DNA of 64,000 nt from Protopterus annectens (lineage: Eukaryota > Chordata > Ceratodontiformes > Protopteridae). The stretch is taken from NCBI RefSeq assembly GCF_019279795.1, contig NC_056726.1:1011314792-1011378791 (forward strand), written 5' to 3'. Every line of letters begins with the position of its first letter. Position 1 is the first letter of the stretch. The notes under the pieces were generated by a model, which ran no database searches, had not been told where the DNA came from, and worked only from the letters and a program-made list of their open reading frames with translations. Both the position numbers and the translations under genes were made by a program. This document shows positions 1 to 11,795 of the stretch, piece by piece.

Positions 1-588
1 AGTTAATGGCAAGGTCATTGAAATCACCCAGTATTAGGGTGTTTGGTTGTATCTTAATATTTTCCAGTATATTTAGAAAGGTGTAGTGTGAATCTTGGGG
101 CATGGTGGGGGATCTGTAGCAAGCTACAATTTGGATTGCAGTCTTACCTAGTGTTAGTTGCAAGTGGGGAATTTCAGATGCATTGTGTTGGGCAACTAGC
201 CTGGAGGTGTGAATATCCTTGGTGAATATGGACACTCCTCCACCTTCAATGTTTCAGTCTTGGTTTGGTGGCTGAAAAGTGTGGTAAGAGTTGTAGCCTA
301 GTATTGCAGGGATGCTCTCTGGAGTCTTAAACCAGGTCTCAGTTACTGCACAGATATCGATGTTCTCCATTTTTAGGAGTGCCTCAAGAGAGTGCATTTT
401 GAGGTTTAGACTTCTAGCACTGAGTAGCATTACCTTCAGATTTTGCATGCTTGTATCTGTTACGGTGGTGGTTTTATCCTTTGAACCTTGCCTAAAAAAG
501 GCACTATAGGGGTGGCAAGAGCTTTAGCCAGTAACCTGAATCCCAGGGGTGACAGGTGCAGACCATCTATGGCAAAGCATTGTGGTTT
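1..588 (-). mobile_element. CR1 LINE, part 1 (ORF1 end and ORF2 start), cut by window edge
   Basis: This is the start of the ORF2 apurinic-type endonuclease of a CR1 retrotransposon and the last part of its ORF1, read right to left. The frame at 254-448 gives an N-terminus with LLSARSLNLKMHSLEALLK and ENIDICAVTETWF, nearly the same as the copies near 44.9 kb and 62.4 kb. The element runs off the left window edge towards its 3' end. To the right it breaks at about 588, where an L2 element has landed, and it resumes at 3559. The break falls in ORF1 just before the third esterase block (Asp-Gly-Leu-His-Leu), as shown by the uninterrupted copy around 45180. The sequence is decayed but clearly alignable by eye with 44592-45180. 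I am confident of the family from shared sequence inside this window. Confidence 0.85.
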
Positions 589-595
589 GTCAATC

Positions 596-1393
596 AACAA
601 AAAAGGTGGTGGGGTTGCTATTCTCTATAAAACAGGACTGCAGATAAGTAGAACAAATCATAACCTTTCATCTGATGGTAGTATTGAAATAATTATTACA
701 AAACTGCAACTCAACCCACAGAAAACATTAAATATTATCTGTACCTATCTTCCCCCAGGTAAAAATCCAACCATATTAGAAGACCTACTAAACTGGCTCT
801 CACTAAATCACCCTCAAAAAACAATACTCTTAGGGGATTTTAACATTGACTGGAACTTATGTAAACAGACTAATCCATCCACCGTTATTAACCTGCATGG
901 CTTCTCTCAAATAATCAACTCCCCAACTAGAATAAACAAACTTAATAATAAAGAAAGTATACTTGACTGGATATTAACAAATAGTCCTCAGCAAAAATAT
1001 ACAACAGGAACTCTCCCAGATGACCTCAGTGATCACTCCCTTACATACATTATTAGGCATAAAACCAGTACTACTGTCCCCATCCAAGTCAGATCATTCC
1101 GTAGTAAGAAATATTTTGACCTCAACCAGTTTCAAAATGAACTCATGCTAGTCAACTGGTCACCACTTAAATCTCTCCCAATAGATGAAGCAGTTAGTCA
1201 CTTTAATAATACTTTTCTCACTATCCTTGAACATCATGCCCCAATGCGTTCTATGTGTGTCAAATCTAAAACAGCCCAATGGCTCTCAAATAACACTAAG
1301 AAACTTATCTTAAGTAGGAATAAAGTCTGGGCTAAATGGCGAACCACAAAAAGCTCAACTGATAATGTCACTTTTAGACAACAGAGAAATAAG
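596..1393 (+). pseudogene. L2 ORF2 endonuclease domain
   Basis: An exonuclease-endonuclease-phosphatase (APE-type) domain that would nick target DNA to prime reverse transcription. The frame reads KKGGGVAILYKTG near its start, LLGDFNIDW around 830-848 (the conserved GDFN block with catalytic Asp) and LSDHSLTY around 1027-1050 (the SDH catalytic block). The N-terminal part of the domain is missing because the element is 5'-truncated. An ATG at 488 opens a longer frame, but its first 36 codons are antisense CR1 sequence and not L2 protein. Near 1393 the L2 protein continues in another frame, so the reading frame is broken between endonuclease and reverse transcriptase. Confidence 0.85.
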
Positions 1394-1675
1394 ACAAAAA
1401 AGCCATCATACAGGATAAAAAGAACTTCTATACTCAGCTTCAGCAATCTTCACCTCACCAACCACATAAATTTTGGTCCTCTATCAATAAACTATTATCC
1501 CCTGGTAAAGTTGCCACACCAAACCCATCTGGCTCTAACCCCGACTGCCCCTTACAAACAGATAATGCCTTTAACACTTTCTTCACTTCAGCCATACTAA
1601 AACTAGCTAATCTACAAAGCCCAGATACCTCCAAACTATTTACACCTAGCTCTATTCCCCCCCATTTCACCTTAA

Positions 1676-3233
1676 ACCCATACCCACTTCTCATATACTG
1701 TCCTTACTTTATAAACTAAAACCTACAACCCCCTCTGCTGACCGATTACCAGCAGAATACCTCCAACTAGGTGCAAAAGCCTTAGCATACCCCATCTCTA
1801 TACTTATTAACAGGACAATAAAAGAAAGTACAATTCCATCAGTCTGGAAAATCTCTTATATTATCCCTCTTTTCAAAGGAGGTGACTCTACTGCGTATTC
1901 TAACTACCGCCCTATAGCATTACTATCTCCACTTGCAAAAATTATGGAGAAATGTATCCACAAACAGTTACTAAATCACCTACTAGACTATAATCTCATG
2001 GCTAATTGCCAACACGGGTTTCGACCATACCATAGTACTAGCACAGCCTTACTATCCTTCATCGACTCAATTAACAAAAACTGCAACAATAATACTCCTT
2101 CTTTGGCATTCTTCGTAGACCTGTCCAAAGCCTTTGACATGGTCAATCACCAACTTCTTCTCCATCGTTTAAAGTCTTTCTCTCTAGATAATCCTGCCTT
2201 AAGCTGGTTCACATCTTACCTAGACAACCGAAAACAAGCAGTTCTATGGGACAACCAACTCTCTGATCTTCTCCCCACCACTATAGGAGTCCCTCAGGGC
2301 TCTATTTTAGGTCCTCTTTTGTTTTCCATTTTCATTAATGAACTTCATCTAGCTACTCCACAAACAACTTGCATTCAATATGCAGATGACACTACCATCA
2401 TTTGCTCAGCCTCAACGCAGTCAGAACTTCAGTCTCTCACACAAAAAACCTTCTCAACCATAGAACAATGGTTCTCTAATCATTGTCTTCTCCTTAACCC
2501 CAAGAAAACCAAACTCTTGCTCTTTTCACCCACCCACTTGTCTACCTCTATCCATTTTACACTAATATCTGATAATGGGACCATTATCTCTCCTGACCAA
2601 ACAAAACTCTTGGGTATCACTATTGATAATCAATTAAAATTTGACAGCCATATTAACCTTACAATAAAATCTACCAACAGAAAACTAGGCTCTCTCTACA
2701 GAATCAAATCTTTTCTTACTCCTGAAGCCAAAACTACAATAGCTAGAACCCACTTAATCTCAACCCTTTTATATGCTTCCTCCATATACACAAATCTTTC
2801 TAAACATAATCTTAAAAAACTTACTACATCATATAATAACATTGCCAGATTTGCAACTGCCTCTCCATATAGAACTCATCATTGTTTAAATCTCAAGAAA
2901 CTTGGGTGGCTGGAACTACCACACCTCATACAATACTATCAACTCACTGTTGCCCATAATGCCCTACATCACCCTGACAACACTCCAATACTCTCCACCC
3001 TCATAACACCCTATAACAATCAGAGGTACCTACGCTCCACCAACAAAATACTGGTCCAAACCTCCCGATCCAAAAACTCAGCAGGTGACTCCACATTTTC
3101 CAACTCAGTTGGCAAAATATGGAACAAGTTACCACAAGACCTTACATCCCTAACTTCACTCTCCCTATTTCAAACTAAACTAAAATTCTTCCTAAATAAC
3201 CATTGGCTATGTTCATGTAATAACCCTGGTTAG
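1676..3233 (+). pseudogene. L2 ORF2 reverse transcriptase domain
   Basis: Reverse transcriptase of the L2 LINE. From 1944 there is an open frame of 429 codons to a stop at 3233, and L2-like coding continues upstream in the same frame to a frame change near 1675. Visible motifs in order: ANCQHGFRPYHSTSTAL, FFVDLSKAFDMVNHQLL (first catalytic Asp), GVPQGSILGPLLFS, YADDTTI at 2379-2390 (catalytic Asp pair) and LLGITIDNQLKF, then a C-terminal region ending in a short basic stretch. These are the standard LINE RT blocks, and the palm residues are intact. It is dead as part of a whole element because the frame is broken upstream, but the RT itself is well preserved, which suggests a fairly recent insertion. 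Confidence 0.9.
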
Positions 3234-3558
3234 CTGTCTTTTTTTCCATCTTTATCTGATTCCTTAACAACCTTTCTCTTTCTTCTTTTCTACAAACTCT
3301 AACAGAGTTTTTAATCTTCTTCATCTTTTCTTTTTTTTACCATCCTAGATTTAGATTCTACTCAAAAGTTTATACAACCTGTTTCAAGGTTTATTGCATA
3401 TGTTTTTTTTTCCTATTTTGTATATTGATGTATATCTTGACATTGTTTAGTAGTATGTAGTGGAGCTTTTCTCCCCGGGCCTCCACTGAAAATGGACATA
3501 TATCCAGTTGGACTAGCCCGGTAAACAAATGTAAAATAAAATAAATAAATAAAATAAA

Positions 3559-4400
3559 TGTCATCCCAGGCAGACAGATACTGGATCCCCTTTGAATGAC
3601 ACTAGAAGCTTAGCCAGTTGTTGAAGTCAATCATTTTGTCTTTATACTGTGGTATCATTCTGGGCGAAGGCAGGATACTACTCAAGGCTAGGGTCATACC
3701 TGCCTGGGCCACATGATCCGAGAGCTCTTCCATGTCTCTTTTTCATGTAGTCCAGGGAGGTACATCTCAAGTCATTTACTCCAGCATGGACAATGACAGA
3801 GTCGTATTTGTATTTGTTGTGAAGAAACTTGAGTGCATGTGTTATGTGGTGGATCCTGGCACCCGACAGGCAGCTGACTGTAATTTTCTCCTTGCTCAGC
3901 CTGATTAGTGGGACATTAGTGTGCCTGACTATAGAGTCTCCTATGACTAAAGTGTTGGGTACGTTCTCTTGCCTTAGGGGCTGTTGTTGGGTGGCACACT
4001 GGTGTTGTGAGCTATGTGTCACTTTGGTTGTGACTGGTGTTTGTTTACGTTTCAGCTTCGGAGGTCCTTGTTGCTTGGGCAGGTTAATGTTAAGGGCCTC
4101 CACATATATGGGTTTAGTGTTGCTACGTGTGGGTGTTGATTGTGTGGGTTTTGAAGGGCTATGTGTTGCTTGAGGTGTAGTGCAGGCATTAACCTTCTCC
4201 TCTTAACTGTCTAGCACAATTTTGGCTGGAGAGAGCTTTGCTTCCAGTTTGGCTATGTCAATGCATCTCTCACAGGTTGTAGTGTTGGGTGGTAGGAGGA
4301 GAGGGTTGTCTGTGTACATGAGGCAATTGCTGCATTGCTCCAGTATGCCCAAATTCACTAGGTGGACAGGAGAAATCACCGGAAGCTGACCCTTGAACAT
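3559..4400 (-). pseudogene. CR1 ORF1 (zinc ribbon plus SGNH esterase), part 2 of the split CR1
   Basis: Continuation of the CR1 element broken by the L2. Read right to left from an ATG at 4400 it encodes the N-terminal module MFKGQLPVISPVHLVNLG, a zinc-ribbon pattern Cys-X2-Cys-X16-Cys-X2-Cys (QCSNC ... TCERC), a short KLEAKLS coiled-coil start, a polar linker, then the esterase blocks VIGDSIVRH (block I, catalytic Ser) and HAGVNDL (GxND block). A TAA codon at 4203-4205 interrupts the frame. One extra T in the T-run near 3740 shifts the frame after the DYMK motif, so the copy is broken. The third block (Asp/His) lies left of the L2 insertion. The family is known for CR1 elements whose ORF1 carries an SGNH hydrolase that aids retrotransposition. 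Confidence 0.85.
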
Positions 4401-6430
4401 GCCTGTTTAGGTGCTTTTTTTGTAAAGTACAAGAACTGTTTTCCCTTACCTTTGCAAGGTACTTTGTAGTTATAGGCTGTTTAGTGCCTACGATTAATTT
4501 CTCCTTATTGACAAGGAGAGTTGAGTGCTTGTATCAGTTTAAGGCTTCCTATTGCTTTCCAGCTGGCTCTAGAGCAAGTGCTAGTCACAGGGGTTCAGAT
4601 TTTAGTGCCACTTCTGAGAAACCAGCTAGTTCTAAGGGAAACTTTAAAGAGCAGATTTTCCTGCACCTGGAATAGTTTAACAGTAGCCCCGCAGTGCTGC
4701 ACGATGTGAAAAATGTGCAAACACTTGTGTTTTTAAGCCAGAAAGTTGAAAGGGATAGAAATCAGCCCAAAATGGCTAATAAAATTACAATTTCAGAGCT
4801 GGAAACCACTCCTGTAGTGTTAGATAGGCAGTACAATGCTCACCACTCCCACTGGTAAGCAGTAGGACTTCTCTCTACCATAGCAAGGTCTGGATAGCTC
4901 TGAACACAGAAAATAAAGTCCTGAAACCAGCAAAGTCTGAGATCTAGACTGTAATAGCTAGGAAAGGTGGGAAGTGAGCAAACAAGATACTATTTTTTTT
5001 GGGTAAAAGGCTAAAAATGTAATAATACAGTAAATAAACACAGAAAAGGCTAACACACATGAGTGTGTAGCCCTAAACAGTAAATGAAATTAAAACTCTA
5101 CAAAATTAGCAATTTTAAAGTTTTTAAATGAGGCAAGGCAAGTGCACAACTGAAAAACGATTTAAGAGGCAGTAATACAGTAGAATAAGTAGCTAGTCTA
5201 CATATACAGAAAAGTCTATATATACAGAAAAGCAGCTAAAATGCACTAAAACAATTCAGATGCAGTGCAACCTAGAGCATATCTCTCAAGTGTACCTCAT
5301 TACGAGGAATGTACTTCATTTGGGGTCTTGAAAAGTTCATGTTCCTTGAAATTCCTCAAAGTTCCACATTGAAAGAGTCTGTCACACATTCAGTGTTAGG
5401 AATTTTTTTTAAGTGAAATCCATGGTAAATTGAAATTATTGATATTAATTCATTAAAGGATCTTCTTTAAAAGTGAAACCAGCATATTTTAACCATCCTA
5501 TGACCTTCCTAGTTGAAGTTGTTAGTAAGCCATTAGTATGTGTTCCACATTTTGCCCATTTGTTCCACATTATGAAGGCGAGTGTTCCTCATTTTGGCGA
5601 TGGAAGGTTGAGAGCTATGACCTAGAGACCTTTTGTTATAGCAATATTAAGGCAAATACAATTTTAATAAATGCACTAAAATATTTCCAAAATGTTTGAG
5701 AAGTCAGAACACAAGGAGATTCAGGCAAAAATGTATTTATTTATTTTTGTTAAGAAAGGGAGAAAGGAGGAACCGAAGGTAAGAAACTAAGTGGGTTGGC
5801 CTTCTCTGATGTTCTTTATGTATTGGGTAGAATGAGCTAGACACTAGACTGGGAGGAGTGTCCCAGGTCAAATTTACAGTAGAGGCGGGCAACTGCAAAG
5901 CTAGTAGCCTACACTCTTTTAGACAGTAAACACTACAGAAATGTTTATCACAGCAGTGAGCCACAAAATGAAAGTTTTTAAACAGATAAAGGAGCACAGT
6001 GAAATACAATGAAACTAGCTATAACGCTTTACAGTGTGAAAGTAAAAAAAATATTTCTCAGGCACTGTAAGGCAGACAATTTTAGTTTAACCATGCAGAT
6101 TAGTTAATAGCAATAAAATACAGTAAAAAGTATGCAGTAGGCAGTAAAAAGTGCTGTATATAAATTACTAGAAGCAATAACCAGTATAAATAAGTAAAAA
6201 AAAAGGATACTTGTTATATATCTCAGCTCAGAGTTGTAGTCAATGCCCCTCCTCCACTTGGCTCAGTGTGTATAGACAGAAATCCTCTCAAAGTTAGGGC
6301 TTAAATACCAGAAGATACAATCTTATCGTCTGGTAGTTATTTTGCCAAATAGGAGATGCCCCTGGTTTAGGCTGTTGGGGTTGTATCTTTAATCTTTTTT
6401 TATACAATTAATCCAGGTTATTGAGAAGAA
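4401..6430. other. No gene; probable CR1 5' UTR then unassigned AT-rich DNA
   Basis: No convincing coding sequence. The first few hundred bases beyond the CR1 ORF1 start are probably its 5' leader, since short stretches around 4450-4600 loosely resemble 63500-63620 beyond the best CR1 copy. Further right the DNA is AT-rich, with repeated short words (cagtaaata, acagaaaag) but no boundaries I can fix. The short frames here look like chance. Confidence 0.4.
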
Positions 6431-6434
6431 AGAT

Positions 6435-6437
<3 letters not shown>

Positions 6438-6508
<71 letters not shown>
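6438..6508. repeat. (TA)n microsatellite with T-run
   Basis: About 35 TA units followed by a run of T. It sits directly left of the decayed plus-strand CR1. Confidence 0.95.
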
Positions 6509-6515
<7 letters not shown>

Positions 6516-6544
6516 TTTAGTATTTCTCAGTAACCTGTTTTACC

Positions 6545-9300
6545 TTTTATTTGCTGAGCCTGCCATGCATGAACGTCATCCTTGGTAAGATCTGACCACA
6601 AATTGATCTCCTTTCATATTAAAATTATCCTATAACCCTCAAACTCCAGACCTGGTAAGATCTTTTAATTTGCTGTGGTCATTGGCTTCCTGGTCAGTTA
6701 TTTGTTCTCTACTTGGATTTCTGTTCCAGTTCCTGGTAATTATCGGCTTTTTGTTGACTGTTAAGAACTTTGCTAAGGCCATTAACCTCAAACTAAGTGA
6801 TAGCTTATTAAACTTCCAAGCATCTCTGAACCTGGATGACACTGAGGTCTACTCTGAGCTGTAAACAAAAGCAGTGTACAGCCACATTTGTAGCTGCATA
6901 GAGGAAGCATTAGCTGTTCAGGTCAATGTTATGATTACTGGCAAAAAGAAACCGGCATGGTGGACCACTAGCATAAATAGGCTATTCAGTAAAAGGAAAA
7001 AAATCCTCTCCAAAGCTAAGAAGGAACAGACAAAACAGTGTCAAAAGATACTCACCAGTCTAAACAAACAAATCAGAGAGCTCCTCAAATCTGCTAAAGC
7101 AAACTACTAGGCAAAGATAGTCTTCCAAGTGAAAGATAACCGTAAGGCTTTTTTTTTAATTATGTTTGTAACCTCAGGGGAAATGCTCAGCAGTGTGCCA
7201 AGTTAATCTTGAGCAGCAGCACTTACACCCAGCCTAAAACTGTAGTAAACCTGCTGGCTGACAAGTTCAGTTCAAACTTCTCCCCCCATCACCTCCTACC
7301 ACACCCAAAGAAATTCCTGGAACCTCCCCCTACCAGTCATTACGAGGGAGCAGGTCCTTACTATGCTCACTAAAGCCAAAAACACAGCATCCATGTGTCC
7401 CAACAACATTCCAGGATGATTCTTAAATAGCTTAAAACAGAATCTGTCATGGCCACTAGAAGCCCTCTTTAATCACAGCCTCTGGTTGAATTTGTCCCAG
7501 AGGAATGGAGGACTGCATCAGTCATCCCTCTGCACAAGGGGGGGGGGGCATCAACTGACCCAGGAAACTACAGGCCCATAAGTTTGGACAGCATTATCTG
7601 CAAAACCATGGAGACAGTTATCATGGACCTGATCAATAATGACATTAGAAATCTCCTAACACTGGACCAGACCCAATTTGGCTTTGTTAAAGGGAGGTCT
7701 TGCCTGCTGAATCTGGTGGACTTTGAGAAAGTCACCAGGGCCATGGATGAAGGTAAAATGGCACACACACCGCTTACCTAGGTTCATAGGTTCATAGGTT
7801 CATACTAGGCTATCTGCCCAAGGGCATTTATAAGCCTAGCCCATAGATATGTGGCTTTCGCCACCCCTTTAGTTTGACTAAAACTATGCCTATTGTTTTG
7901 CTGTGCCTCTGTCAAGCACTGACACTGAAGTAATCCCTGGGGTATATCTGCGATCTCCCATCCATTGGTCAAGATTCCTCTTGAACAAGGCCAGCGAGGT
8001 GCTCTGCCTCACATGTACTGGGATTTTGTTCCACAGCATACGGAGTCTCTGGGTGATGAATCTGTCCCTCCAGCACATCCTATTAATATAGGTTCATAGG
8101 TTCTTAGACCTGGCCAAAGCTTTTGACATAATCCCCCATTTGGGGATCATAGGTACATTTACTGTTATGTATAAACCCTTACATTGTCAGATGGATAGCA
8201 AATTGGCTAACAGGACACATGTTGTCCAGATAGGTGAAGCCACATATGAAACCTGTTGCTAGCGGTGTCCCATAGGGCTCAGTGTTGGGACCCTTCTTGT
8301 TTGGTATATACTTCTCTGAAGTGAAGGCCAGTGCTGGGGGCCTCTGGTTCACCAAGGTTGTTGACAACTATGGAAGCAATCATTGAATCCCCAAATTATG
8401 TCGACATTCTACAAACAGGCCTAAAAATGACAAACGACTGGTGCCAAAACCATGGTCTGAGCAAAAAATGAGTAATCATACCCTTTAGTAAATCAGATAT
8501 ACCTGCAAATTTTAATATTGATAGTACACCCCTTAAAGTAGATCAAGTGGTGAGGGACCAAGGAACACAGATAGCAACCTAAATTTTGACCACCAGGTAG
8601 CTGCAGTAGTGAGGAAATCCTTCTGTATGGGTCAACTTATAAGTAAAGGCATGGCATCAAGATCAAAGGAAGTCATAGTGCCATTATACTCGGCCATCAT
8701 CAGGCTAATAATCAAGCACAATACTCCCTTCTGCATGTACCTAACCAGGCACTTACACCAATTGCAGCATCCCCAGAGGTTTCTAATTAAAATACAAAGC
8801 ATAAGACACATGTCTTATGTAGAACAACTAAAGGCTCTACCCCTTTACTCCATCTCATATCATTTATTGAGAGATGACTTATGCCTGACTTACAAGGCAT
8901 TCCCTGATCTGGCACTGATGAATATACTACATATCTCAAGAAAAAAATATACAAGGGTTACACGTTTCATAGACCTGAACCCTATTTGTGAGTCTAACAG
9001 AACTTGCTGGAGAGACAGATTCATATCCCAAAAGCTACCTCATCTATGGAGTACACTTCCCATTTTCACAAAACAAAGCCTGTCCCTCACTATCTTTAAA
9101 AATAAATTGTGATAAATGGATAAAGAACCGTAAATTAACTCCCAGTGTACTGTCCATGTCCCTTATGGGCATAGGCAGCCTGAAAAATGACTTGGGGCTC
9201 CAGTGCCCAAAGACCCACTACTCTGATACTATTCCATCCCATATCTGGGGAATTAAGATATAATACTGTCATATCCTGGGTATTATTAGCTAGGCTTGTA
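6545..9300 (+). mobile_element. CR1 LINE, old copy, plus strand
   Basis: A heavily decayed CR1 starting in the last part of the endonuclease. Around 6575-6630 the translation recalls LVRSDHKLISFHIKII (SDH block). Then comes the linker VKNFAKAINLKLSD at about 6765, YSHICSCIEEAL at 6880 and the Trp-Trp linker at 6957. Reverse transcriptase follows: TQFGFVKGRSCLLNLVDF around 7670-7725, the LDLAKAFD block split by a nested insertion at 7782-8100, and the C-terminal domain at 8609-9112 (SRSKEVIVPLYS, NRTCWRDRFISQKLPHLW). The 3' end is near 9300 (GCTAGGCTTGTAAAGG). Many frame breaks. It matches the better copies at 42-45 kb and 59-63 kb block by block. Confidence 0.8.
7782..8100 (-). mobile_element. 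CR1 3' end, nested in the older CR1
   Basis: A short, 5'-truncated CR1 copy in the opposite orientation to its host. Read right to left it encodes the CR1 C-terminus (CWRDRFITQRLRMLWNKIP, MGDRRYTPGITSVSVLDRG; open 8078-7890) and ends in three repeats of the octamer seen as AGGTTCAT on the plus strand. It sits inside the LDLAKAFD codons of the host CR1: host sequence reads up to about 7781 and resumes near 8103. It closely matches 59552-59850, so it belongs to the same young subfamily. Confidence 0.88.
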
Positions 9301-9510
9301 AAGGTTGTTGTGCCATTAGCTTAGTAATCACCTATATAGATCATTCTCTCAAGTTCAGTAAAAATTGTGGTGGTCCAATTTCCTAAGCTTCAGTGGTGCG
9401 TCCTATAACAGCGTAATGCAGAAGTGTGATATAGTAGTTCGGTAGCGGCTCTATACCCAGACAGGGCAAGTGTGCATGTTTGTTTGTCTGTGTAGGGAGC
9501 AATGCTTTCT
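9301..9510. other. Unassigned spacer
   Basis: Just over 200 bases between two CR1 3' ends. I see no coding sequence and no repeat I can name. Confidence 0.4.
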
Positions 9511-9725
9511 ATATGCCAAGCAAAGTTCCTCATTAGCACTCTTCAAGAAAAATCTTGATGAGTGGATGGGAAATAGGAAATACACCCCGGGGATCACTTC
9601 TGTGGCTCTGCTTGACAGGGGAACAGGAAATTAACTTTCTTGGGTGGTGTACGCCAGGGAACCTTGTTGGCTAGGCTTACTTAGGCCCTTAGGCCGATAG
9701 CCTAGTACCTACCTATGAACCTATA
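9511..9725 (+). mobile_element. CR1 3' end fragment, plus strand
   Basis: A 5'-truncated CR1 copy that keeps only the C-terminal codons (LALFKKNLDEWMGNRKYTP and ITSVALLDRGTGN then stop near 9633), the short 3' UTR with GGCTAGGCTTACTTAGGCCC and the terminal ATGAACCT octamer near 9714. It is the same 3' end as the copies at 42131 and 59552 seen in the other orientation. Confidence 0.85.
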
Positions 9726-10640
9726 TGTCAAGGTATCTAGGGCTGATGGTTTTCCTGCTTTCAGTTTAATCTGCCATTCTAATTCCTTCTTCTCCTGTAG
9801 TCTGTCATTTCTGTTGCCACCCAGGTCTTCAAAGTGGATCTTGTCAATAACATGAAAAGTGAAGGTGTTGTGTCCAGTGTTTTCCTTGGTGTGCTTGGCA
9901 AGGCTTTGGTAGGGGTGCCTTGATGTATATTGGTGCAGTGATGTGCTATATTGGTCTTTAACTTATTTATAGTCTGCCCCACATAAAAAGCTGTACAAAG
10001 CTTGCATTGTGCACTGTAAACAACTTTCTTTGCTACTGTAGCCTGTGCTCCAAAATTTCTTCTTGTTGTTGAGACAAAAGAAAGAGTCCTGGTTGCTCAT
10101 GAATCTGCAATAGCTGTAGAAAGGTGGGCCGCATTGATAGGTACCTTTCCTAGGTTGCAAGTTCTCTACTGGTGCTCTTTTTCTAGATGTACCTTATGCT
10201 CTTGCTTTTATGGATGGTAAGAGCCAGTTTTTTGTTTTTTTTTGGGGGGGAGGGGGCATGTTATTCAGAGTCTTTTTCTCAATAATAATGCACCAGTTGT
10301 TCTCGATTGCTCTCTTGGTGTCATCAAATTCCAATGAATATGTAAAGATGATGCTAGTCCTTCACCTGTCATTGTCCCTATGTCTGGTGAGGTTATGGAG
10401 TCTGATCAAAGGAATAGTCAAACGGGGTTGTTGTTTTCTTTATAAATAATGATGGAGTCTATGATTTGTTTGATGAAACAATTGCAATATCCTCAGACCA
10501 GAAGGTCTTTTTCTAGCTTTGTGATGTTTTATGTGAATGATTCTTTTTCCTTAGTCACTCTTGTTGTCCTCAGTCCCAGAGGTGCTGGAAGCTGTTGAAG
10601 ATTGGGGGCGGAGGGGGGCAAGGGCACTAAGTGATCTAAA
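9726..10640 (-). pseudogene. Penelope-like element, GIY-YIG endonuclease half
   Basis: Read right to left, the translated fragments match the end of a Penelope-like retroelement. A Cys-bearing stretch MQPRKGTYQCGPPF is followed by the region that normally reads VVYxxxCxxC, then FYVGQTINKLKTRIAHHCTN in the GIY-YIG-like position, and a C-terminal tail around 9740-9780. Upstream (10300-10640) fragments such as EFDDTKRAIENNWCIII fit the linker between reverse transcriptase and endonuclease. Penelope elements carry a GIY-YIG nuclease after the RT, unlike LINEs. The copy has many frame breaks and is clearly dead. The matching RT half lies at 13130-14600. The family call is from motif recall and not from a search. 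Confidence 0.65.
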
Positions 10641-10859
10641 AATGTCAGTTTTTTAAACTATTTACTACCACAACATAGATTCACTTGGAGGACATTTTAA
10701 ACTTAGCCAATTTCCATTTTGGTGCTTGAATTAAGATTTCCTTATTGATCTTACCTATCCCATGGCTGATAATTGTATATTAGCCCTAGTGAGAATAAAT
10801 GAGATCACACTATAGATAATTTGAGGGACCCCATGTGAGGAATGCAGCATTTAGGAACT
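10641..10859. other. Unassigned spacer
   Basis: AT-rich DNA between the Penelope-like endonuclease half and the next CR1. Nothing recognised. Confidence 0.4.
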
Positions 10860-11795
10860 GCTTCTATCCCATTAGTGGCATGAGGGGTAATCCTGGAGTG
10901 CATTTTCTATTACCCATCCTAAGATCCAAGTTGCATTTGAATATGGACAGGGATGAGATTTGTTTTGCTTGAATGGATAGTCTGTACTGGATATATATCC
11001 ATCTCTCCACAACATTCAGTTTAGATACCTGGACTGAGTATGTATGATGCCATTTGAATTGCTGATGTTTAGTAGGTCCATCTGTATTAGGTTGGAGCAT
11101 GCCTTGTATGTCAGACATGTCACCTGTAAGCACTCTGTAGGATAATGAGTATAGTGATAAATCTTTGATGTGGTCCACAGGACTTGTATCCTTTTAGTAA
11201 GATATCTCTGGGGTATTCCAATTGTTGCATGGGTCTGGACAGATGCATGCAAAAGTGGGCATTATACAAAATGATTGACCTAATGAGGGATTTGTAAAGG
11301 GGGACAATAACATCTCTAGATCTAGTCAAAATCAATGTGTTTATAAGCTGTGCAATATAAAAAAAACTTTCTTATGACTCTGAGCACATGTTGGTCAAAA
11401 ATTAGGTCACTGTACACATATGTTCCTAAATGCCAAATAACTAGGTCACTTCTCAGGGGCATTTGTCAATTTGGCAGTTTCCTGAAGTAGATGACTTCCC
11501 AAAGGATACTATAATGTATTTCTTTGGGTTTAGTTTCAATTCATGATTCTGGCACCAGTTATTGTTTGAGACAAACCTTCCTGCATGTTGGTTAAGTCAT
11601 TTGGGGATTCAATAACTGCTCCTACCTTACAGTCATCTCACATTTAGTCAGCCAAAGCCCTTTGGTTTTTTCTTTTACTTTTGAGATGTATATGACAAAC
11701 AGAAAAACTCTCAGCACTGAACCCTGGGGAGCACCATTGGTGACTGGTCTCTTCCTTATTTTGATGATCTGCATCCTGTGAGCAAGCATACATTC
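10860..11795 (-). mobile_element. CR1 LINE fragment, old, minus strand
   Basis: A decayed CR1 inserted in or next to the Penelope-like element. Right-to-left frames at 11335-11120 (ILTRSRDVIVPLYKSLIRSI), 11178-10864 (HIKDLSLYSLSYRVLTGDM, LDLRMGNRKCTPGLPL) and around 11730 (the GAPQGS block in complement) match the RT palm and the C-terminal domain of the better CR1 copies. The upstream half of the element is absent. Reading frames shift several times. Confidence 0.75.

Larger units (their letters stand above)
589..3558 (+). mobile_element. L2 LINE, 5'-truncated, inserted in CR1
   Basis: A plus-strand L2-clade LINE that begins inside its endonuclease domain and ends with the L2-type 3' end: a short UTR containing TTCTCCCCGGGCCTCCACTG, then GTAAACAAATGTAAAATAAA and A/T-rich repeats up to about 3557. 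The CR1 sequence on each side joins smoothly when the insert is removed (compare 45172-45210), so the boundaries are good to a few bases. No long target duplication is visible. The coding part has at least two frame changes (near 1393 and near 1675), so this copy is not functional. Its 3' UTR closely resembles that of the second L2 ending near 54912, which supports a common family. Confidence 0.9.

Noticed and set aside
488-595. N-terminal 36 codons of the long frame 488-1600
   Set aside because: This part is antisense to CR1 ORF1 and joins the L2 frame only because the L2 inserted there. It is not a fusion protein.
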